Shown: in pieces, positions 56,706 through 64,000 of the stretch
How positions within the stretch are numbered: position 1 is the first letter of the stretch
How the letters are laid out: each line of letters begins with the position of its first letter
From: Triticum aestivum
Taxonomy: Eukaryota; Streptophyta; Magnoliopsida; Poales; Poaceae
Reading direction: 5' to 3'
NCBI RefSeq assembly: GCF_018294505.1
Contig: NC_057812.1
Location: forward strand, 61,326,013-61,390,012
Length of the DNA: 64,000 nucleotides
Notes under the pieces: model-generated
The model's database searches: none
What the model saw: the letters and a program-made list of their open reading frames with translations, nothing else
What the model was told of the DNA's origin: nothing
Made by a program: the position numbers and the translations under genes

Positions 56706-59700
56706 TGTCACACCCTGATTTTCATGCCACTACACTAAAGCTAACAATCGTGATAAAATGTGGGTTGACAAAAACTTTTGAGTATTTTGGACCTTGCCTT
56801 GATTGGTTTTTGTCTGTTGTTTGCAAGTGCTTTGAAAATCAATAAATCCTCCAACTCCTTGCTCCAAACTCTTGAACCAATGATCATGCCATGTGTATAG
56901 GACATAAAAATAATTTCTTACAACAATAATTTGGCCAAATAGTATTTTTAAAAATTAGTTTTCCCAAAAACCCCTGAATTGAGGTTTGCACTGCAAGTAC
57001 TTAATTAAGGGCAGTAAATATCTTTCCAAAGATATATTTGACTCCTATTAGATATAGGACACCCAGAAACCACAAAAACATAATTTTAAATGTTATTTTC
57101 CAATTTTATTTAAAGGCTTTTTCTTAAGGCCAGAAATGGTCTTTAATAGGTTAAAATTATTTTAAAGCTTTAAAAATATTTGAGAAAAATTAGGGAGACT
57201 CAATGGACATATATTTTCCATATATATGAGTTTCAACACATGGTCATGATCAAAATATTGGACAAAACCTCCCAAAGCCATTTCTGCTCATTTCAAGGAT
57301 TTGAAATATTTCTACAGGAAATATTTTCATAAAAATCCAAGAAAATTCTAACATGTCACATATGACATTTTTGATGATCTTGCCAAGTACCATGTCATGG
57401 AGAATAGTATAACCCCATGAAACCCTCTCAAAACCACTTCTGTCCTTTTTCAAGTTTGAACAACTTTGCACTGTCAAACATGTCCAAATGCTCTAAAACT
57501 TGGTGCACGTGCTCAAATGGTGTAATAATGCTTCTATACCAAATGGCACAAGTTGGAGAGAATTTTATATTGATCAAAGTGCCCCAAAACCCTCTCTTTC
57601 TAGAACCAAATTTGAACAAGTTTACATTGGCAACTTTCTCCTTTTGATCTCAACTTTTGTGGACATGTTCATTATCTCAAATGATGACACTACACTAAGT
57701 GGTGCATCAAGGAGAATAGATTTGCATGACTAAATCTTGAAAAGTCCATTTCTGCTAATTTCTTGGGTTTACCAAAGTTACATTGGCTACTTTTTCCAAA
57801 TGAGCTCAATCTTGGTGGAACATCTTATTTTCTCAGGAAATTTGATCTTGTCAAGCCTCATGACAAGGGAAGTCCATTTGCTTTCCCAAACCTACATCAA
57901 ACACCTTCTGGCAGAAATTGAAAATGCATGTTTTGTCCATTTCCACTAATCTCCATGAGCTCAAATTTTTCCCATAGCCTCATCAGGTCCTCCTCTACCT
58001 CCTGCATCTTTCCCCGCCCAAGGAGCCATGATTAAGGGGGGTACAACCCCATTTTTCTTCTCTGGGCAGCAGCATTTTCACTCTCCCTCCACACCTCCTC
58101 TTCTCTACTGGCTCACCAAGGCATCCAATGCCCTTTCCACATTGTTTACTCCCCCTGCAGCCACTAGACACAAGTGGAAGTGCGAGTGCGCACGGAAAAG
58201 CCACGGATGCCAGCCACTTGCGCGCTCTGGAGCGCCTGGCAGAGCACCCGACCGTTGACGCCGCGCTCCCCCACCACCTCGAGCCGCCCCAGCGCGCCAG
58301 TCGAGGCCCTCGACGTCCGCACCACGACAGCCCTGCTGGCCCCCTCCTCTCTCCCTCTCTCTCACCCCCCTGCTGCCCGTGCCTGACGCTGCCCGGCTCG
58401 GCCAGTGGGAGCGCGAGCTCGGGTCCCGCCAGGAGCTCGCCCCGCTCCCCCTCTCCTTTTCCCTCGGCCTGGACCACGACCACAAGCGTCCCAGACACGC
58501 CCCAAAGTGCCGGTATGGCCTCTGGCGATGCCCCAGGCCATGGCCGTGAGCTCCGCCTACGGCGCACCTGGCCTCACTACTTAAGGCCGTTCCAGGCCCT
58601 CCTCGCTGCTCCCTTTGCTCCCTCTATCTCCCGTACACCACCCAGTCTAGCCCATTCCTCCTCCCGCGCCCTCCAGCCTCGCCCATGGCCGCAACCGAGC
58701 CGCTGGCCATCGCCTAAATCCTCGAAGCCCGAGTCCCCTCCTATCCATATATGGGTATCCTTGCACCCCCACTACCCCATCGGAGCTCCCCCGCGCTCCG
58801 GTTACTCCTCCCGGAGGCCAACGTGCCGAGCCCACCATCACCGTCAGCCACGTCCGCCACGGTCGGCGTTCTGCTTGACCTGGTCCTCTCCGGCATGTGT
58901 GTGACCCATGGATGGATGCGCCCCTTCGCTCTGAACATGCAGGTGGGTGGAACGTCGCCGGAGGTTGCCTAGGTCGCCGGCGCGAGTGACGACAACTCTC
59001 TCATGCTGCTGATCTGTTCGAGCGGAGGGAGGGAGACGAATCCGACAAGTGGGCCCTGCGTGTCGGCGACCCTGAGGGTCGGGCCCGTGGGATAAGTGGA
59101 CACGGCTTCCCTGGGTGTCGTCTCCCCGCGGCGAAGACGTATTCCGGGCAGGCGCCTTCGACGTGGCCGTTAGCGCGCGTGCGGCCGAGCCGCTGGGCCG
59201 GCCTAGTGCGCTGCGGCGCTATGCTGTGCTCGGTGCGCGGTATAGGTATAACCCCCTCCCACACACACACACACTTCCTTTGTCTTTTTCCTTTTCCCAG
59301 AAATTTGTAAAATCTCCCAAATATTCATATTAACTCCAAATTGAATGATTCAAATTTCTGGTGACTCCATAAATCATGATCTACCTGTTGGTGCGACATG
59401 CACATTTTTCTAGAACAATTTTCCTACACAAATTAAATAAAACCCCATTTCCATTTCTGTGATGAACTTTAGAAAATCACAGAGAGCTCAAATTTGATCC
59501 AAATGCCATGATTCAAATTCCTGGATGCTTCTAAGTTCATAACTTAGTTTATGAACATTTTTCTTAATACTTTCTGTACCACATAAAATAATGAGCCATT
59601 TCTTCATATTTGTCAACTTTGCAAATTCATAGGAAGTTCATTTGAACTCCAAATCCAGTGAAACCAACTCCCAGATGCTTCTAAAATCATGATTTGCTAA

Positions 59701-61488
59701 ATGGGTGCCTTTGCTCATTTTTCAAAAACATATTTCTGTACACTTCTTGCAAATCCATAAACCCCTTGATTTCATCATATTAAAATGTTCAGAAATGTTC
59801 ACTAATCCAATTCCAATGAAACCACTCTGGTTATTTTTCATATAACCAGGGGAGTCCTAGAAAAGTCAACTTCATATTTTTAGGGAACTTTATTTTCTGC
59901 CTTGTTGTGTTGCTTATTATGGTTGCTTTCGACGATAGTTGACGAAGTAGACGAAATGCCCGGAGTTGGACCAGAGATATTTGAAGACCTCGAAGACTTT
60001 GTTAAAACAGGCAAGCAACCCTTTGACCATCTCTATGAAACCCTTTTTATGCATGTCATATAGCACCATATTGTTGTTGCAACGGAATCATGATGAGGTG
60101 GTAACCACTTTGATGGGTTGCCTCTGTTACTTCCTCGTTGATACTTGCATTGTGCATGACCCTACCTTCTTATGAGGGTTATGCCGGTGGGAGTAGATAG
60201 GATGCTAAAGTAGTTGCTACGCAAAAGGGACGGGAGTATGCATGGTGATGGAGACAAAGTATTTTCAAGGACTTTTCGAAAACTCCGTCGGGTGCCACTT
60301 ATGCCCGAGGGAGATAATGAGATGGGTAACCGCTTGATGACGAAGTGGTGTACCGAGGCAAGTGTGTGTGTTGCTTTCAAAAACAGATTGGTTTAAGTTG
60401 CGACCGTTATTCCAACCTTACATGCGCAACCACTCTACCCTTATATGGGAAAGGGCATTATTGATTACCTAGGCCGATACTAGCTTGGAGCCCGCATTAC
60501 TAGTGATGGGGGAGAGTTGGTGATCTCTCTCGGGACGGGGTCGTGCCAGGTAGGGCGGCCAAGAACATTTTTATGGGGCACCGGACACACCGTTGGTACC
60601 CCATGCCAGTAGTATGTGATGAATATGGGAGCGAGGCTCCACAATTTTAAGTTATGAAATGTTGGGCACGGGGGTTACTACCAATCGAGTGGACTCCATG
60701 TTAGTGTCGTCTAGGGAAAGGTAGTGATCGGGTGCTTACCCCGGGTACTTGAGGTACCGCAGGTCGTGGATGACACGAAAGTTCCCCGGATCTTGTGGGT
60801 AAAGTGTGCAACCTCTGCAGAGTGTAAAACTATTCGAATAGTCGTGTCCACGGTCAAGGACAGTTGGGTAACTGCTCTTGGGCTACGTCCACTTGTTTAC
60901 AAACTAGTGTGTGTGGTAAGAACTACTTGGGTCAGGTCAAAGGACTTGACATGATTGAGTTGGGTTGATGCCCACTCTATTTATGTTGATATCTATAACC
61001 TGTCCTCATGGTTAATTGAATTCTCCTAACGCATGTCTTACAAGTTGTTGAACATGTCATTGCACTCAAAACTAGCTTTCCGCAAAAATTTACCTATATC
61101 ATGCATTGTTGTATCTTGAACCAAAACATGGGTTGCTTGCGAGTACATTCAAAGTACTCATTGGCTTGCCACTGGTTATTTTATTGGCCAGGCATGAAAG
61201 AATGGGATATGATGAAGACTACTTCGTGACGAACATGCGAGCTAGGAAGCTTCCCAGTCAGAGTGCCTGTAGGGTTAAGGCAGATGGCATGGGTCCAAGT
61301 TGTTATTGAAGATTTCCGCTGCGATGATACACTCAAGACATGACCATAATGGTTCTACTTGTGTAAAATGGTATGTATGGATGTAAGACTCTTGTTATTC
61401 AGCTTCTGTGTGTTCAGTGAGCATTGATCTCTGGGATCACTGTACACGTGCATTCGGTGATCTCGACTTATGAGTCGGGGTCCCCACA
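56706..61488 (+). repeat. Element I: solo LTR, 4.78 kb
   Basis: It begins TGTCACACCC and ends GGTCCCCACA, flanked by CAGAA on both sides, with no gag, pol, internal primer site or second LTR between, so it is a solo LTR left by recombination between two LTRs. Its start resembles the LTR start of chromoviruses such as B, which is why I give it plus orientation. The first 1.3 kb is AT-rich with inverted and direct TTTGA-rich repeats. A strongly GC-rich, gene-like zone (about 57990-59260) contains the long frame 58128-58904, which has a low-complexity Pro/Ser/Arg composition and no domain; I take it as leader sequence. The rest has no gene. Confidence 0.9.
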
Positions 61489-61493
61489 CAGAA
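61489..61493. repeat. Target-site duplication of solo LTR I, right copy (CAGAA)
   Basis: Matches 56701-56705. Confidence 0.95.
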
Positions 61494-62348
61494 CCACCCC
61501 AGCACCGGAACCATTCAGCATTTTGAATCCATCAAAGAACATGGTCCAGTGCTCCGAGTGAACTTGAGTCGGCAGTTGTTTTTCAATCCACTCGGCGAGG
61601 AAATCTGCTATTGCTTGGGACTTAATAGCTTTCTTTGCCTCAAACTTGATATCTAAGGGAAGGAGTTCAATCGCCCATTTTGCCACTCGACCAGTTGCAT
61701 CTCTGTTGTGCAGAATCTCTGACAATGGAGCGTCGCTGACGACTGTAACAGAGTGGTCAGAGAAATAGTGTGCAACCTTCTTCGTGGTCATGTAAATCCC
61801 ATAAACGAGCTTCTGATAGTGCAGATATCTCTGCTTTGAGGGAGTCAGAACTTCAGAAATATAATAAACTGGGCGCTGAACTTTATAGGCTTTTCCCTCT
61901 TCTTCCCGCTCGACCGTAAGTACTGTACTGACGACTTGTCCAGTGGCTGCTATATAAAGCAGTAAAGGCTCTTTTTTGATTGGGGAAGCAAGCACCGGCT
62001 GGGTGAAAAGCAGGGCTTTTAGCTCTGCAAATGCTGCATCAGCTTCAGGAGTCCACTCGAACTTATCTGATTTCTTCATCAGTCGGTAAAGAGGTAATGC
62101 CTTTTCACCGAGGCGAGAAATGAATCGACTTAGGGCGGCCAAACAACCAGTAAGTTTCTGGGCATCGTGCACATGCACAGGGCGTTTCATCCGGAGTATG
62201 GCACCCACTTTCTCTGGGTTAGCATGGATCCCTCGTTCGGAAACTAGAAAACCGAGTAATTTTCCGCCTGGAACTCCAAACGTGCACTTTGATGGATTAA
62301 GCTTGATATCATACCTTCTGAGGTTGGCAAAGGTTTCAGCAAGGTCAG
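61494..62348 (-). pseudogene. Reverse transcriptase (C-terminal) and first RNase H of element F
   Basis: The frame reads ETFANLRRYDIKLNPSKCTF and the thumb of reverse transcriptase, then the Ty3-type RNase H (LLLYIAATGQVVS, VYYISEVLTPSKQRYLHYQK), and starts the second RNase H (HWTMFFDGF) before the CAGAA site of solo LTR I. The catalytic YxDD box lies upstream, beyond the insertion of J at 62348/62349. In the first RNase H the catalytic Asp of the usual YL-A/S pattern reads YIAATG, as is common in Tat elements, where this domain is degenerate. Confidence 0.88.
62344..62348. repeat. Candidate left target-site duplication of element J (GTCAG)
   Basis: The five bases before the J LTR. The partner lies outside the window, so this is provisional. 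Confidence 0.5.
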
Positions 62349-62839
62349 TGAGGGAGTCCTGCATTAGGGGGTGTTCGGGTAGCCGGACTATACCTTTAGC
62401 CGGACTCCAGGACTATGAAGATACAAGATTCAAGACTACGTCCCGTGTCCGGATGGGACTTTCCTTGGCGTGGAAGGCAAGCTTGGCGATGCGAATATTC
62501 AAGCTCTCCTACCATTGTAACCGACTCTATGTAACCCTAACCCTATCCGGTGTCTATATAAACCGGAGGGTTTTAGTCCGTAGGACAACTTCATCAACTC
62601 CATAGACAACAATCATACCATAGGCTAGCTTCTAGGGTTTAGCCTCCTCGATCTCGTGGTAGATCTACTCTTGTACTACCCATATCTCCAATATTAATCA
62701 AGCAGGACGTAGGGTTTTACCTCCATCAAGAGGGCCCGAACCTGGGTAAAACATCGTGTTCCCTGCCTCCTGTTACCATCTGGCCTAGACGTACAGTTCG
62801 GGACCCCCTACCCGAGATCCGTCGGTTTTGACACCGACA
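62349..62839 (+). repeat. 5' LTR of element J
   Basis: 491 bases from TGAGGGAGTCCTGC to GACACCGACA, with a TATA box (62554-62563, CTATATAAAC) in the expected first half. Immediately downstream TTGGTGCTTTCATTGAGAG (from 62840) is the primer-binding region; I cannot assign the tRNA. Confidence 0.82.
62554..62563 (+). promoter_or_regulatory. TATA box of element J LTR
   Basis: CTATATAAAC, about 205 bases into the LTR. Confidence 0.65.
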
Positions 62840-62886
62840 TTGGTGCTTTCATTGAGAGTTCCTCTGTATCATCGCCGTTAGGTCCG

Positions 62887-63980
62887 ATGGCTCCTTTGAT
62901 CATCAACAACGATGCGGTCCAAGGTGAGACTTTTCTCCCCAGACAGATCTTTGTCTTCGGCGGCTTCGCTCTGCGGGCCAATTGTCTTGGCCACTTGGAG
63001 CCGATCGAAAGCTATGCCCTGGCCATCAAGTCAGGTTTGGAAGCTTAAACTACATGGCTGACATCCGCGGAGACTTGATCTTCGATGGATTCGAGCCACG
63101 GCCAAGCATGCCGCACTATCTCGAGGGGTATGATCTAGCTCTGCCTCCGGACAGTGTCCTGGAGGCCGCACACGCATCGGTTCCGACCCCTAACTCGGAG
63201 CCTATTGCGCCAATCGAGGACGAGCGGTTGGACGTCACCTCGGGGGCTGCAATCTCAAAGGCCATCGAGCCAAACGCTAGCCCCGCACTCTGCACGACCC
63301 GTGACTCCGAGGATCTGGACTCCTCCCCGGACTCCGAACCCCCTGCGCCCCTGCCAATCGAATCCGATCGGGTGCCGATAATGGCGTTCACCTCCGCAGA
63401 CATCTTTCAGCACTCGCCTTTCGGCGTCATCCTGAATTCTCTTAAGTCTCTCTCTTTATCAGGAGAGCCCTGGCCGGATTATGGTCAGCGAGGATGGGAT
63501 ACGGACGATGAAGAAATCCAAAGCCCACCCACCACCCACTTGGTAGCCACTGTCGACAATTTAAACGACGTGCTCAACTTTGACTCCGGAGACATCGACA
63601 GCATGGATGACGATGCAGGAGATACCGACGAACCAATGCCCATAGGGCACTGGACAGCCACCTCATCTCACGACGTGTACATGGTGGATACCCCTAAAGG
63701 AAGCGACAACGAGGAAAAAGGGGAAGGAACGGGAGATACACCCCCCGAAAAGCAATCAAAGCGTCGGCGTAAACGCCGACCCAAGCCCCGCCTCGATAAA
63801 AACCCAGCCATAGAGCAGGACGAGCAGGCCTTAGAGCAACCGTCCGACATGGCAACGCGGATGGAGAAACTGAACATCCCTCCTCTGGCGAAAACGGCAT
63901 TCCGGACGACCTCACGCCGGATAAACCTATGGAGCAGGAGAATCTCCAAGAGAGGCTCGTTGCAACTGCATGCAGCCTAA
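62887..63980 (+). pseudogene. First ORF of element J (gag-like, frameshifted)
   Basis: ATG 62887 (MAPLIINNDAVQG) opens a frame that stops at 63046-63048. The protein continues in another frame (ADIRGDLIFDGFEPRPSMPH onwards) to about 63900, after which a third frame carries a coiled-coil-like end (EQENLQERLVATACSLKKQ). The middle is rich in Asp, Glu, Ser and Pro and contains a basic cluster KRRRKRRPKPR near residue 255 of the longer frame, which could bind nucleic acid or act as a nuclear signal. I do not recognise a catalytic domain. Position after the LTR suggests a gag or accessory ORF. It is broken by at least two frame changes. Confidence 0.6.
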
Positions 63981-64000
63981 AAAAGCAGAAGCGGAAGCTA

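Larger units (their letters stand above)
34735..62348 (-). mobile_element. Element F: Tat-lineage Gypsy retrotransposon, heavily nested
   Basis: A minus-strand Gypsy element with a 3' LTR at the left (34735-35272) and pol at the right (55012-62348). It has tandem repeats and an antisense ORF between pol and the 3' LTR. Pol has both a Ty3 RNase H and a second RNase H. The antisense gene and dual RNase H are hallmarks of the Tat lineage (Grande, Retand, Ogre relatives). It contains G with H (36091-51838), solo LTR I (56706-61488) and is cut at 62348/62349 by J; its 5' end lies beyond the window. It is inactive by insertion and by several stops. Confidence 0.85.
62349..64000 (+). mobile_element. 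Element J: Gypsy-like LTR retrotransposon, 5' end only
   Basis: The LTR (62349-62839) and the first ORF region of a plus-strand element inserted into the reverse transcriptase of F. The element runs off the right edge. The ORF is of unknown family to me; lineage assignment needs pol, which is out of view. Confidence 0.75.

Noticed and set aside
58128..58904. 258-codon plus-strand frame as a host gene
   Set aside because: Low-complexity Pro/Ser/Arg composition in a GC-rich part of a solo LTR with overlapping long frames on the other strand; no domain.
1..64000. tRNA, rRNA or other structural RNA genes
   Set aside because: I saw tRNA-complementary primer sites only; no cloverleaf-like sequence or ribosomal block was noticed by eye.

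Overview
This window is a stretch of a large plant genome, almost certainly a Triticeae grass (wheat, Aegilops or barley relatives). It is built of nested LTR retrotransposons whose LTR ends, primer-binding sites and internal organisation I recognise as typical of that tribe. I found no intact cellular gene, tRNA, rRNA or CRISPR array. The only non-retrotransposon-looking island is about 1.3 kb (25155-26433).

Layout. (1) 1-23269, minus strand: element A, a Sabrina-like Gypsy element. Its gag-protease genes are split by element B (5946-20497, minus), a chromodomain Gypsy element with ~4.5 kb LTRs and a perfect ATTGG target-site duplication. Element A carries an ATHILA ORF-1-like gene in the env position and has no visible reverse transcriptase. 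(2) 23270-25154, minus: the 5' LTR and leader of a BARE/Angela-type Copia element (C), cut by A. (3) 25155-26433: the non-TE-looking island. (4) 26434-27217, plus: head of a Gypsy LTR (D), interrupted by E. (5) 27218-34734, plus: a SIRE/Maximus-like Copia element (E), interrupted by F. (6) 34735-62348, minus: a Tat-lineage Gypsy element (F) with a dual-RNase H pol, an antisense intron-containing ORF with its own TATA box, and tandem arrays between the two convergent genes. Inside F lie G (36091-51838, plus; gag-protease-only Gypsy of the same LTR family as D), which itself holds H (41786-50440, minus; Angela-type Copia, TSD GAATA), and a 4.8 kb solo LTR I (56706-61488, TSD CAGAA). (7) 62349-64000, plus: the LTR and first ORF of another Gypsy-like element (J), inserted into F's reverse transcriptase gene.

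Reading H in G in F in E in D gives five nested layers, all open to the right of the window. LTR-LTR divergence counted by eye on parts of each pair agrees with the nesting order: about 2% for B, 5% for H, 5-6% for G and 7% for A.

No element here has an intact gag-pol. The coding regions carry premature stops, most explicable as C-to-T changes (CAG/CAA to TAG/TAA, CGA to TGA), as expected of old methylated repeats. Points most worth a second look: an LTR-U3-like promoter module inside A just ahead of its env-position gene; the promoter, introns and minisatellites of the antisense gene of F; duplicated polypurine tracts and dyads in A and G; and the 1.3 kb island. Family names are from memory and need a TREP or REXdb comparison; the structural claims (LTR ends, TSDs, PBS, motifs) can be read from the sequence.
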